A stretch of 64,000 bases of DNA from Stramonita haemastoma (GCA_030674155.1 CM060334.1:37047957-37111956); one strand, 5' to 3'. Shown: positions 43,406 through 55,578, counted from the first letter of the stretch. Translations and numbers: made by a program. Notes: generated by a model from the sequence alone, not told the origin.

Positions 43406-46400
43406 GTTTTTAAATTTTTTTTTATAAGAAACTCAAACATATAGTTGACAAATTAATTGTAAATTTTATCAAGTAACTGGTCTCATTAATATTTTTTTTT
43501 GTGCATTTTCATTCTCATTAATAGTTTTATTATGTTTCATCATTCATTGAATGACTTGTCCTATTTGTCGTTAATTTGTTTTTAATAGTGTAGTTTTCAT
43601 TCAGACATTTATTTTGTTTGTTGTTTGCTGACCTTTTCATTCAAAAACTTTATTTATTATGTCATTCAAAGATTTGTTATCTTTGCCCTTAGGTGACTCA
43701 TCTTTTTATGTAGTATTTTTCAGTCCATGATTTGTCTTGTCAGTGATTTACAGATTTCTCATCCAATGAATGATTGTCAATCAAAGACTTGCCATCGGTC
43801 ACACACTGACTTGTCAGGTTATATAAACTCAATGTGCTATGTTGTTCGTTTTTCAATAATTCATTGTATAGCTGTATTAGTGTATATCCTTCAACTATTA
43901 CTATTAAGAGTTGTATTTGTTACGACTGGATAACATTTGTTCAATGGTTTTGCCTAGTTGGTCATGTAGTGACTTGTTTCATGAACTGTTCAATAACTTG
44001 TAAGTTGTTCAGTATCTTATCAAAATAAATGTTGTTTTTTTAAGTGAAAATTTTTATATATATATATACACAAGTATACTGTTGTAAGGTACTTGATCAG
44101 TCAATGATTTATTGCATTTCTGTAGAATTTTGTTCATGTTACCCTGTACACCTCATTTTCACAATCATACAGCTAACGATTTTGTTCCAAAAGTAAGTAC
44201 AAACTGTTTATAAGTACTGCAGATACATTACAGGTATACATACATTTAAAAAAAATCTTATTTAAAGGTTAAGTTAATTTCATAATATAAATATTGATAC
44301 ACATACTAACAGATAACATAACACTGTGACACATAAAATGAAATTTGAACATTTTGCACCGTGATATTTTGTTAAAATATATATATACACAAAAAGTTAA
44401 GATGAGCAAACACCATATCCTGTCATTACATATCGATCATACATTAATTCTCAAAGGTCCATATACATACTGTATACAATAATAAGCATGCAAACACTTT
44501 TTTTTTTTAATCAACAGCTAAATGGATTTCTTTTATGCCCATGCATCTCTTTCTCTCATTTCAACCATGCTATTTCAGCCATACTAATCAATTATTTGTC
44601 ATCTCCAAGAGATGAATGAGAGACAAAAAAAGGTTCAAACATAACAATACTTGTTGTTGAACTGTAGCAAACAAGTCCAACACTTTAAAATCAGAAATTC
44701 TTGATAGACTTGGAAAAAAAAGATATTATATTAGACAAACACAGATCTCGGAGAACAATGATTTAAGGGATATCCTATCTGACGGAACGATGATCTTGGG
44801 GGATAATGATCTTGTAGGGAAACAAGATACGGGAATCAAGAGCTGGAACAAAGACCTGAAGAATAACAAAACCCAGGGAAATATGTCAGACATTTCATGT
44901 CTTAGTCTGAGCTTTTTTTCACGTCATGATGGTTAGAAAATAAAATATCAAATATTAGACTGCAAGAATCATAACCTGTTGATAAGTAATATTGACTGGC
45001 AGAGCCAAGTACCGCTAAAGTTTATTTATTTTTTTTAAAAGTGTATTCCCTGGATATATTAAAAACAAAACTCTCATTTTTTGTATTTCTTGTTGAATAA
45101 AACTGAAAGTATGCAATACTTTTAATAACCAAGAACATTGACAGACCTGAAGAACACTGACAGATCTGGGAAACACTGATAGACCTAAACAATCACAGGC
45201 AGGCTGTAGGTAGCCAGTGTAGAACACAGACCTGAATTAGGGAAATAATATTTATAAATGAGGAGGACACAAACCACAGACCTGTGAACATGTAGACCTG
45301 GAGTAGAGAAAACTTGTCAACATACAGAATGGAGGAAATTCAAAACTTCAGAAGCATGAAGCATACATTTGTATAATTTACACCAGTGAAAAAACAAAAG
45401 AAGCCTGGACAACAACAACAATGGTTGAAATATACTTCATTATTCCATACAAATGCAAGAAAGAAATAATACAATTTATAAATCATTTATTTCAAAACTA
45501 CTACAACAAAACATTACTTAATTAGATTTCAACAAATCTGTAAAGTCAAAACAAAACACTTATCTACCTCAACACAACCATAACAATTTTTAACTGATTT
45601 GAGATAAGTACAGCTACATAAGACACACTTTTCACCCTCACTAACAATCACAAACTCGTATCTATAGATGAAATCACAGTGAGATCTTTACCCCAAAACT
45701 GACAGCCATCAGAATGATAATACTGTAATCGTAACAGGCATTTAATAGTTTTTAACATGCTATTTCTTACAAAACTATGTACAACTGATAATTAAAAACA
45801 TTACAATCACCTGTTAGCATATTTTTTTTAATGATTTGGATGTGAAGGACAGCGATAAAATAGAAAACAAAATACTATGCGAAAATTTAAAGCTTGAGCA
45901 TTGATCATGACATTGTTTATGCAACCTAAAGAAAACACCCACAAAAAACCCCCAACAAACCCAAAACAAAACATGTATACCGAAACAAAATAGTATATAT
46001 AGTATTAAGGGGGAGCCACATGGTACAAAGTACACCCATTCCTACTTTACACAATGTTATACTTGATAATCTTTTAGTTCTGTAAATGGATTAATAAAAA
46101 CTTCTAACATGATACTTGAAAAGGTTAAATTTTAAACCTCTTTTTCTGTTCAGCCACATAAACACACAGGCAGACACATGCATACTCTATGATCACACTA
46201 AAAATCCCCTGGTTACAAAATTATGTCATTTTCATGCATTTAGACAATGTATATCATGTACATCCACATAAGGCTTAATAGTAACAATAAATGAAATGGG
46301 AATTCAATCAGTAATATGTTTATAATGTTGCAATCTACATTTAGCAACTTGTGTCAGTTCATACATCCTGAGATTTCTGCGTCCAATATTATGTAAATCT

Positions 46401-46803
46401 TGTCAAAATAAATCCACAATTATGCCAAGGGGTATATATAATATAGGGACTTGGAATCATTGTTCCCCCCCCCCACCACTAAATTTTCTTTAAAAAACAA
46501 ACAAAAAAAACAATGATCAGTATCAGAATTTTATAGCCTTAATTCTCCACAGCTTTTAAGTTTTTCAATTTTTTTTCTCATCAATGATCATGCAGTAATA
46601 TAAAAATGCTCATGAAATGTGCAATTATGAACCACCATTCATGTACAATATGCCAATTAAAAAAAAAACCCAAAAACCCCCATCAGAATCAAATCCAAAA
46701 TTTTAAAGTATAGTAACTTTTTAAATGTCCATGTGGAACATATCTTCCAAAATATATATATTTATTCATTAATTACCAGTTAACACAAACTGTGGGAACA
46801 GAT
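43406..46803. other. AT-rich non-coding DNA, possibly CHSY 3' flank
   Basis: Several kilobases of AT-rich sequence without coding signal or recognised repeats. A/C-only patches lie at 45935-45975 and 46465-46510. Several tttatt motifs (AATAAA on the minus strand) occur, but none can be assigned as the end of the minus-strand gene. Confidence 0.45.
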
Positions 46804-47088
46804 GCCGCTGTAGTCTAGTGGTTAGGGCGTTGGACTCGTAATCTAAAGGTTGCAGGTTCGATCCCAGCTTTCGGCTATGGCGTTGTGCCCTTGGAAAAGG
46901 CACTTTACGGTTATTTTCTCACCCCACCCAGGTGTAAAAGGGGTACCAACCTTGTGTTGGGGGTTAACCCTGCGATAGACTGGCGTCCTATCCAGGGGGG
47001 AGTCTATGACTCTCAGTCGCTTAATGCCACAGAAACCGGGATAAGCACCGGCCTGATGAGCCTTAAGCTCGGGACAGACTTTAACTTT
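46804..47088 (+). mobile_element. SINE-1 copy f, with TSD
   Basis: Near full-length. The B box is ggttcgatccc. The 11-bp repeat aactgtgggaa flanks it at 46788-46798 and 47089-47099. Confidence 0.92.
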
Positions 47089-47379
47089 AACTGTGGGAAA
47101 GGAACAAAGAATACTGAGTGAAAGAACCCCCCATTTTAATGATAATCAGACTTTTGGCAACAGCCAAGTTCTTCATACTGAATCGCTAGCCCGCCACAGT
47201 CAACATTCTGCCCTGTGCCCACCCACAGGCAAAAGTAATGTATAAAAAGAGTGAGACAAACAGCACTGTGACACATTTTTTCCTCTCTCCAAAATTCTCT
47301 TGCACCTACAATCATGGCAGACAAGAATGAAATGGGTTAGTTTTCTTAAATTTGTTTTTAACTTAAACAATTGAAGATG

Positions 47380-47560
47380 ACCCCCTCCCCCTAAAAAAAA
47401 AAAAAAACCAAAAAAATAAAAGTGGTATAACCCCCCCCCCCCCCCAAACAAACCAAAATATAATAACCCCAAAAAACCCCCCCCCCCCCCGAACAAAAAA
47501 AATCCAACAAAAAACCCCAAACACATGCACACACCAAAACAAACAAACAAAACTAACCTA
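47380..47560. repeat. A/C-only tract
   Basis: C runs (47430-47445, 47476-47490) and A-rich spacers; almost no G or T on the + strand. Confidence 0.92.
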
Positions 47561-48100
47561 CAAAAAAATAAGGATTGGTGACGTTTTTGATCTTTTCTCA
47601 TTATGCAATTTCATAAAATTCTTGTTTGGCCCAATTTATCACTGCTGACGAAGCAGCATTAAAGTTTAAAAACCTTATTTTTGTTGGTAAAAGCTAATAT
47701 GTATGGGGCTTGAAGCAAGGAGCATTACAGGGGGGTAGATACTACACGAACATTACAGTGGGTTGACACTTATGGGGCATGACTGGGCTTTTTTTTCAGG
47801 GGACAGCTCACATTACTTCCATTGCTGCGTTCTGCACGCAGTGTATCCATTTTCTCCCATATCTAATGACAGAGCAACACCTTTTGTATAGAAGCAGAAA
47901 ACTTACTTTCCCAAAAAAATCTTTGGGTTTTGTACTTGGGGTATCAAATTTCACCGGTGCCCCATTGGGTATTGTTTGTGTGCAGTGATGCTTGCTGAGA
48001 CAAGAGTCATGAAAAGATCAGGAGTCGGTGGGAGATACTTGGGAAAAGGATATGACGCGCAACGTGCTTACTTTAAAGTTTCCACAAATCCAAAATCAAA
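47561..48100. other. Non-coding DNA
   Basis: No gene or repeat was recognised. Confidence 0.45.
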
Positions 48101-48163
48101 GGTTGGCACGTGTTTGTGTTAGTGTTAGCAATGCCCTTTGTGTGTTTGTTTCATTTTCGTCTG

Positions 48164-48282
48164 TTTTGTGTGTGTGTGTGTGTGTGTGTAGAGCATGTCC
48201 TTGTCCTCTGTGTGCGTGGTGCATGTGTGTGTTGTGTGTCTTGGTGTGTGTGTGGTGTGTGTGTGTGTGTGTGTGTGTGAGC
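48164..48282. repeat. GT-rich microsatellites
   Basis: (GT)n at 48168-48190 and GT with GTGGTG interruptions to 48280. Confidence 0.92.
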
Positions 48283-48285
48283 ACG

Positions 48286-48507
48286 CATGCTCATGACCAT
48301 GCATAAGTGCATGATTGTACTTTTTACTTGTGGGAAAATGTGATCTGAATATAAAGAACAAGATAAAAAAAAAATCCCTCAAAATTAAAGTGTGTGTGTA
48401 TGTGCACTCCCACTCATGAACATGCATAAGTGCATGATTGTGCTTTTTGTTTGTGGGAAAATATGATCTAGATGTAAAAAACAAGATAAAAAAATCCTCA
48501 AAATTGT
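48286..48507. repeat. Tandem duplication, unit about 115 bp
   Basis: catgcataagtgcatgattg, tgtgggaaaat.tgatct and acaagataaaaaaa...tcctcaaaatt occur twice in the same order, starting near 48297 and 48421. Confidence 0.88.
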
Positions 48508-49973
48508 ACATTCCCTTAATTTTTATCTCAGTGAGGGAAAAAATAAAGTGCCCATTTATCAGATTTACAAGAACTGCTTTTGGACAAAATTCCAAATTTC
48601 AATGAATCACCAAGAGAGAAAAACAACCATGAAAGAACTGATGAAAACTAAAAAAAAAGAAAAGAAACAAAAAAACCCAAAAAGGGGGGAGGGAGGGGGG
48701 TGGGTGGATGGGTAGGAAAGTGAAAACAAAGACAGTAGATTATGAAATTAAAAAAAAAAAACCAAAATGTAGCGCAGTATTTCAAAAGGTAAACCCCCTA
48801 CCCCCACCCCAAAAAACAAACCCCCCTGCCCACACACAGAGAAAAAGAACCCCTTGTAGCTCAGCATGACCACAGAAAAACACAGCAGTTGGATGCATGA
48901 AAATTTGGGCAGTGAACACAAGCTATTTGCTGTAGTATAGATGAATGGTCAACAAAAATTTCTCACACGACCAGCGCCTGTCTGTCTTCAGGACAGTTCA
49001 GTACTGGCCAGATTTGTCCATCAGACCCCTGAAAAAGCACCAAACTGACAATCCATAATACACAGGACTGCTTCCAGTTGCATGGTCTTTCTCTCATTAT
49101 TACTCACACCAGCTTTCATATCAATTCATGTACAACCGTACTCTCATACATGTCCTTTCACTGTTTCAGCCTCTTTCTCCACCTTTTACTGCACATTTTT
49201 GTTCAATTCTTGTGTTAAATTTTGTTTTCTTAAATTTATATCAAAATACATTGTATAAACAGAAGCAAACATAACTTCAATGAACTGAACATATTTTTAT
49301 GCTCATCAGAATACATAGCATGTCTTGTATGGTGAACAAAGACAAACACAGATTCTTCAATGAACTGATTTCTTTCTCTCATACTTCTTTCATTATTGAA
49401 ACTTTGTTGTTTCATTCTTTCATATTATCTCTTATGTATTTAGCTGCTTACTTTTTTCATGCATGCACACACCCACACCCACATAGTATGTATGCATGCG
49501 CACACACACCCACACATGTATGTGCCCACACACACCAACACAGTTCAACTAATTTCTGTATTCGAACAGCCAAAAACTAGTATAGAAATCGAGCTGCGTA
49601 ATTATCCTGGCCTCCTAGTAAGAGATTTAGGAAATGGTAACAAAAATCTACAAGTTTCAACCAATATGATTTACACTTTTTAAAGCCATATTAGTCACAG
49701 AGAAATCAGCAGAAGTCAGAGGTGGTGAGAGACCTTACTATCTACAACTACAAAGCAGCATTGAAAAAATGAACTTGATAAATTTACTATCCTCTGTTCC
49801 AGCAGCAGGAAAGTTACTGTAACAAATTTCAATAAATCACTGTTGGAAAGGACACAAACAAGATGTGTAGTGTAGCAAATATCCCCTTTTGGTATTACAC
49901 ACCTTTTCCTATTGATTTAGAAAAAAAAGATCCACACAAAAGCAGCAAACTTGAGCACCCCCTAAACCCTGCG
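48508..49973 (-). other. Presumed 3' flank of the chondroitin synthase gene
   Basis: No coding signal. A/C-rich patches with C runs lie at 48660-48840; G-rich gggggtgggtgg-like sequence lies at 48680-48712. Part may be the 3' UTR of the minus-strand gene ending at 49974. Confidence 0.45.
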
Positions 49974-51143
49974 TTATCTGTGCACATTAAGAGCATGTTT
50001 CTCCTGTCTTTTCATTATGTCAGGGATTTCGTAGATGTCGTTTGCTAGGAGGGCCTCATCCCCGTAGCTCTGAGCTTTAGAGTTGATGCACATGATGAGC
50101 TGAGCGTGTTCCAGGTTAGGGTCACACACAATGGCGTGAAATATATGATTCATCCCTGGATCCACGGCCCGAAACACGGTGATGTTCTTTCAATGAATTT
50201 GGTGTACAGGTCCACGTCCTCTTTGCCCCAGCCCTCAATGCTGAGGTCAAACCCTCCCACCATCACCATGTCTGCCCGATACATGGTGGCAATGCCAAAG
50301 CCGAACTGGCGCCAGTACCCGGCCGAGGGCTGGAAGTCTTTGGGGTTGATGACGCAGCCCTGACTCTGACTGCACTGGCAGTGCTGCACCTGCTCCTTAC
50401 ACACAGGGCCTGGATCGTACTGGCTGAACACCACGGGGAAGTACACCTGCTGGCCCAGCAGCGTGTTCAGGCGAATCCTGGTCAGGGAATCCGCAGTCCA
50501 CATGATATCCACATCCACCAGAAACAGGAGGGCGTCTGAGCCGCACCGCTGAGCGCCCAGTTCCAGACCCCGTCCACGTGAAAAAGCCCCCGAGGCTTGC
50601 ACAGTTCTATATGGTCAGCGCCATAGCGGCGCTGGTACCTCTGTATGAGATCCATGGACCGCTGATAATCACTATCCTCTCTTTCACTGTGGTACAGGAC
50701 CACCACCAAGTGAGCAGATTCGTGGCGTCGCAAGCACACGTCCTCAAAGTTCTGCATGAAGCGCACAAAGATCTTGAAGCGGCCAGCCAGCGGCATGATG
50801 AAGTGAATCATCTCTGTGTGTTTGTCCTGCACGGCCCCCTTCCAGCCTGTGCCTCCAGCCACCTTCTGGAACAGGTGAAGAACGTGCTGCCCCATAGAGG
50901 CTTTGGGCACAAACGTTGTGTTCTCCTCACGCATCTGTATTCCCAGGAACCCCTGCTGGAGGTACGCATGACGTCGAACTTGCACAGTCATTTTGCGACC
51001 TTTGTGTTTGCGGTAGATGAGGAGAAGGTCCAGGATGAAGTCTGCCCCCACCAGGGATTGACCCTCCTGTAGCCGTACAGAATCTCCTTGAAGTCGATGG
51101 TGCGTCCACGCTGCCGTGCGTTGCGGTTCACCAGCTCCATCAC
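49974..51143 (-). CDS. CHSY1: CHSY terminal coding exon with three frameshifts
   Basis: Acceptor ttgaccccag before GTGATGGAG. Frame 1 runs to RRVNP, frame 2 from VGADFILDLLLIYRKHKG to HIEL, frame 3 from QASGAFSRGRGLELGA to EDVDLYTKFIE, and frame 4 from NITVFRAVDPGM to the stop at 49974-49976. Each change equals one missing base, two of them beside short homopolymers. No stop interrupts any of the four pieces before its junction. Confidence 0.88.
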
Positions 51144-52908
51144 CTGGGGTCAACAGAACTTGAATTAGTACAACGCTTCAAACATTTCATATTCAAAACC
51201 TCATTGATATCAAATACCGTTTACCAGAACTCGTGTCCAAAGTGGCAAACCCACCCACAGCCAGGTTTATTCTGTAATTTGGGCCAATTAAGCAAAAACA
51301 TGAAATAATAAAAACATTCACTCCCAAAATTGGATTGGTTTGTTTTGAGTTTTAAAGTGCATAGATTTGGGTGCTCACAAGACAGCCCTAAAAGCCTGAA
51401 TAGATGCAAATGAAGAAGCAGGGACTCTGATCATGCAATGTAAAATGCTAAGAAACATAAAAGCCACACCAGGAAAATGAAAAGCATCAGAACTAACTAA
51501 CACCCAGCAAGACAGCCCTAAAAAATCAAAGGTAGAACACAAAGGACCAGCCGGACCCTCCCTGCAAACCCTATCCTTGCTCACCTGTTCCACAGCATCG
51601 TCCAGGGCCCCTGCCACCGACCCCTCCATGCCGCGCCTGGGGTTGTTGTGGAACTGGGAGAAGAGGGCCTTGTTGAAGAACTCCCAGGCCACCACCTCCT
51701 CCCTGCTGCGGACAGGAAAGCGGTTGAGGCTGGGGGTCTTCCCGAGGCGCTGGGGCTCCCCCATCTCCAGAGAGGGCTGCCCCAGCAGCTGGTCCATCAA
51801 GTTCATCTCCCGCAACAGCTCCACCTGATCAAGAGAGACGGTTCTTTGATACAGTCAGCCTGATCTAAAGGTAAGGTAAGGTAAAGGTATCCATAACCTA
51901 GGCGGTTGTAAGGAAGCGAGGCATCAGAGACCTCAGCTTCTCTAGGGGCCAGCATATTGAGGGTGGCGCCCATCTCCTCTCCCTCGCTGCTTTACCTTCA
52001 TTGACCCTAGAGGGCTGGGTGAACTGGGGGGGGGGGACTGTACTGAAGCCAAGGCACGCAAATGGTCACCCATCCAACTGGTAACAACACTCAACGTGCT
52101 AAACTTGACTGGGGAAAGTGAGCGCTCTGACCACTGAGCTATCCTGCCCCCACAGCCTGATCTATTGTGAAAAAATGGCTGGATGAATACAATGACAAAA
52201 ACAAATTTAACATGATATATTATGACAAAATGTGAGTGTGCCCAATACATCCACATGAGTGCTATCCCCCCTTCCCTTCTTTCAGAGCTACAAACATGCA
52301 ATCATGTTTTTCCCATTATCCCCCACCTTCCTTATAGAATATCACACACTCGCCACACACACACACACACACACACACAACAGTACAGTACAGTACAGTA
52401 CAGTACAGTACAGTACAGCCCTACCAATACCAATGGTTTATTACTTCAACAAGCAGAGAAATTCATGCGAGTTACAAGCCATAAAAATAAAAATAAAAAC
52501 ACATTGTAACTTTAGAGTAATAAATTTCAATCTGAAAAATTCCACACACACAAAACTCACACCCCACCCCCCTCCACACATAGGGCACGCACGAACACAA
52601 ACACAGCATGCACACACATAAAATACATGCTAAATTGATTAACACATATTATATAAACAGATACCCAAACACAAACGATGATAACATGTCACATAATAAG
52701 AGCAATATAATCAATGATCACAACCCGTTACCTGTCTCTCCCATAGTCTCAAGATGTCAACGGAGCGGAAGTAGTTGAAGATGCGGTACTGGTAGACGGG
52801 ATCTTTGACCGGGTGAAGGGTCATGGCTCTCTCCACCTCCTTGTTCTTCAGCGTCTCTTTGAAGGACCCCTTGTCCTCCTTGTAGTTCTGGTATAGAATC
52901 TGCTGCAT
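49974..52908 (-). CDS. CHSY1: Chondroitin sulfate synthase (CHSY1/3-like), last three exons
   Basis: This Golgi type II membrane enzyme polymerises the chondroitin backbone by alternating GlcA and GalNAc transfer. Exons on the minus strand are 52908-52732, 51824-51585 and 51143-49974, all in phase 0. The first begins MQQILYQNYKEDKG, aligning with EMQQLFYENY of human CHSY1, then LHPVKDPVYQYRIFNYF. The third holds RTIDFKEILYGYRRVNP, the CHGN/GT7-like domain, KMTVQVRRHAYLQQGF and IMPLAGRFKIFVRFMQNFED. It also carries the DVD metal motif (LLFLVDVDIMW), GQQVYFPVVFSQYDP, VGGFDLSIEGWGKEDVDLY and VFRAVDPGMNHIFHAIVCDP. Three single-base losses break the last exon (near 51066, 50596 and 50178). Restoring them gives about 529 codons from the first exon to the stop. 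The N-terminal GT31-like domain with its DDD motif is not in the window and should lie beyond 64 kb. CHSY1 versus CHSY3 cannot be told apart; invertebrates often have one gene. Confidence 0.9.
51144..51584 (-). other. CHSY intron
   Basis: AT-rich, between two well-supported exons. No repeat was recognised. Confidence 0.7.
51585..51824 (-). CDS. CHSY1: CHSY penultimate exon in this window
   Basis: Eighty codons, VELLREMNLMDQLLGQPSLE through EVVAWEFFNKALFSQ and NPRRGMEGSVAGALDDAVEQ. This matches the REEILEWEFLTGK...PPRRGMDSAQREALDD segment of CHSY1. Acceptor cttgatcag, donor gtgagc. Confidence 0.92.
51868..52152 (-). mobile_element. Family-F SINE, with TSD
   Basis: On the minus strand the element starts with a tRNA-like head, ggataGCTCAGTGGtcagag (A box), and ends in a (ttacc)n tail at 51868-51885. 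The 12-bp repeat cagcctgatcta flanks it (51856-51867 and 52153-52164). Its insertion point is about 30 bp upstream of the acceptor of the exon 51585-51824. A G run lies at 52027-52036. Confidence 0.88.
52350..52420. repeat. (CA)n and (CAGTA)n microsatellites
   Basis: CA units at 52354-52379, then about eight cagta units to 52418. Confidence 0.95.
52732..52908 (-). CDS. CHSY1: CHSY exon, first in this window
   Basis: Fifty-nine codons, MQQILYQNYKEDKGSFKETL through NKEVERAMTLHPVKDP and VYQYRIFNYFRS to LWERQ. The initial ATG is an internal Met by homology, not a start codon. The acceptor is ggacag, and the preceding pyrimidine tract is replaced by a GT dinucleotide array (minus strand). Confidence 0.92.
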
Positions 52909-52914
52909 CTGTCC

Positions 52915-52938
52915 ACACACACACACACACACACACAC
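52915..52938. repeat. (CA)n array at a splice acceptor
   Basis: On the minus strand this reads (GT)n immediately before ggacag, the acceptor of the CHSY exon starting at 52908. Confidence 0.93.
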
Positions 52939-53167
52939 CATCAGCATCTGGACTAGTTCATGTTGCTAGTTTAAGCTAAGTCTATTGTTATATAACAATA
53001 ATAATAGTAAACAAAAACTGCCTTATTAATTAAGTCTATTACAATCGACACTGAATGATTATGACTGAATTGTCAGTACTCCATTGACCATTGCATGCCA
53101 GTAAAAATCAATGACATCATTTTTTTTAAAACCCTGCATTGTCCATAAATTTTGATGAGCTCAAGCG

Positions 53168-53208
53168 GAGCACCCCCCCCCCCCCCCAATAAAAAAGAAA
53201 ACAAACCC

Positions 53209-53239
<31 letters not shown>

Positions 53240-53290
53240 CAAACAAAGAACCAAACCAAACCAAACCAACAACCAAAAACCCACCAATAA
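53168..53290. repeat. A/C-only tract
   Basis: C runs at 53172-53187 and 53206-53225, with caaaccaaaccaaacc sequence after them. Confidence 0.92.
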
Positions 53291-53517
53291 TCCTTCCAAA
53301 GAAGTATAATGTGTAATGTAAACTCAGGTAAAATCCTTTTGGTTTTTGTCTCTGGTGGCCAAAGTCTTTAAAGAAGAAATTTTATGCCAAAATGTTTCTG
53401 ACTTCTAGTGTAAAAAACAAAAACACAAAAACCACCCAAAGTCTAATACATTAAAAGTGAAGCAGTCTGTTTTATTCTCTCTGAGTGTTTCACTGTTTGT
53501 ATAGTTGTGTCTATGCA

Positions 53518-53520
<3 letters not shown>

Positions 53521-53578
<58 letters not shown>
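53521..53578. repeat. (GT)n microsatellite
   Basis: About 29 GT units, followed by G and GA runs to 53615. Confidence 0.96.
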
Positions 53579-53582
<4 letters not shown>

Positions 53583-53875
53583 TTTGGGGGGGGGGAGGAG
53601 GAGAGAGAGAGAGACTCACAAAGTTAAGGTTTGTCAGAGAGAGACTCAGAGAGATTCAAAGAAAAAGGTAAACTCAAAATCTTTACTTTTCAAGGGTTAC
53701 AGAGTAAGCATTACATACTTTTTTGAGGAAGTGAGGGGAAAGGGCAAGACAAGTATATAGAAAAAGAAAGGGAGAAGGTGCCGTGAGAAGACCAAGCTCA
53801 AGGTGGGAAACAAGCCAACACCCAAATGCATTCAAGAATCATAATTATATCTACCCCAGTTCAAACCAGAGATTA

Positions 53876-54160
53876 AAAAAAAAACCAACCCCACACACAC
53901 ACACACAAAATACACACTCACACACACCAAAAAACACACTCACACACATAAAACCTCAACAAACAACAACAAAACCCTAACCAACTAAAACCAAACAAAA
54001 CAACAACATAAAACCCCAACCTCCAAAAAAAAAAAAGAAAAAGATACCTACAAAAATAACTTCTCGTCTTCTGATCCTAACAACCTCAAACAAAATAATA
54101 ATCCTTGGACCAAAAAGAAAACCAAAAACCCTTTAAAAAAAAAAAGGTAAAACTCCAACC
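53876..54160. repeat. A/C-rich tract
   Basis: Mostly A and C with CA clusters and caacaacaac. The opposite strand is G/T-rich. Confidence 0.85.
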
Positions 54161-54265
54161 AACCAAAAACCTACCACGCCTAGAGATCGCAATATTTAAA
54201 CATAGGGTTGAATGCCTTACCCGTCACAACAGCAGAAAATGAAAAGCTTTGGGTTCAGTTAAAAA

Positions 54266-54440
54266 AAAAAAAAAAAAGGGGTAGGGGTTCACCACTGCAA
54301 AGAATGAAAAACTGTGAGTGCAGTAAAAAAAAAAAAAAGAAAAAAAAAAGGGGGGGAGGGGGGTGAGAGGTGAAAAAAGTTTAAAAGCCACAGAGAGGGG
54401 GAAGGGGGAGGGGACAGGAGAGGGAGGGGCAGAGTAACAC
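54266..54440. repeat. A/G-rich purine tract with small duplication
   Basis: agaatgaaaa...gtg(g/a)(g/t)(t/c)gcagttaaaaaa sequence appears twice (54233-54280 and 54300-54350), each time ending in A then G runs. Confidence 0.75.
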
Positions 54441-54679
54441 CACTCTATTCATGCTGACAATTCCTTTCACCAAAGTAGAATTTAAACCGCCCAGCAGATC
54501 TCATACTGGTTTGAGGGACGAGGGTATTTGCAATGGGTGATTAACTAAATACTACTACTAGTTAACCAAAACACTCCCCAGACTTACCTGAAGTATAAAT
54601 TGTGGTCAGGGATCTAATGCCGTTAGACTGAAGGGTTGGTGTGAGGTTACAGTGGTGTGTGTTTTTTTAAAAAATTAAT

Positions 54680-54807
54680 TAATTAATTTATTCTTTTACA
54701 TCAAGGATAATGGGATAAGCACTTCTTGTGCTTTTTTAACATCCAGTCCCCGTGTGTATGCAGTTTTGTAAATGTCATCTGTTCCCACTGGCACACGATG
54801 GCCCTCT

Positions 54808-54812
<5 letters not shown>
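54680..54812. repeat. Family-B repeat, partial
   Basis: From attcttttacatcaaggata to ggcacacgatggccctctt, then a GT microsatellite (54812-54858). Confidence 0.85.
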
Positions 54813-54851
<39 letters not shown>

Positions 54852-54904
54852 GTGTTGTGTGTTTTACTTTATATATATAAATTATATTTTTACTCTCTTA
54901 TATA

Positions 54905-55145
54905 ATTATATTATTCTTTTATATTTTATTCTCTTATATTAAGGATAATGGAATAAGCAATCATGTGCTTTTTTTTTTTACATCCAGTCCCTGTGTGTAA
55001 GCAGTTTTTGTTAATTGTGTCATCTGTTCCCACCAGCACACAATGGCCTACTCTTACGAAAAGGGAACAGGATTTAACATGTGCCCAAGATGTTCTGCTG
55101 CATTCGCCTATGGGGACTCAGTTTATAGTCTCATCCGAAGAGTGT
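54905..55145. repeat. Family-B repeat
   Basis: A second copy about 90 bp downstream in the same orientation: aaggataatggaataagcaa, cacacaatggcctactctta, gtttatagtctcatccgaa. Confidence 0.87.
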
Positions 55146-55502
55146 GTATGTGGTCATTCTTGTAATTTAACATTTGTTCACTATGAGAGATTATAAAATT
55201 AGATGTGTGTGTCACTGTGTGTGTGTGTGTAAGCATGCGTGTGTGCATGCATGCATGTCACTCTGTGCATGTGTAATTGTAAAAAAGCATGCACACATAT
55301 ATTTTGTGGCAGACAGAGACAGACACACAATTCATTAAACTAATGTTACTGTAGTGTATGGAAATTCAAATCCAACACAAGTTGAAACACTTCACACACT
55401 GCCACATTATAAAATAGATCACACATACATACATGTACATGTATGCAATCACACTCACAGCCTTTCCATTTTGCCTAATTTTCTCTAAGTGTGTGTGCGT
55501 GA

Positions 55503-55505
<3 letters not shown>

Positions 55506-55577
<72 letters not shown>
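55506..55577. repeat. (GA)n microsatellite
   Basis: About 35 GA units. Confidence 0.97.

Positions 55578-55578
<1 letters not shown>

Noticed and set aside
47200..47601. 133-codon Gly/Phe-rich minus-strand frame
   Set aside because: It is produced by A/C homopolymer tracts; the same kind of frame appears at 58.5, 61.4 and 63.6 kb.
49299..49683. Small + strand frames near 49.4 kb
   Set aside because: Composed of CA-rich clusters with no conserved motif.
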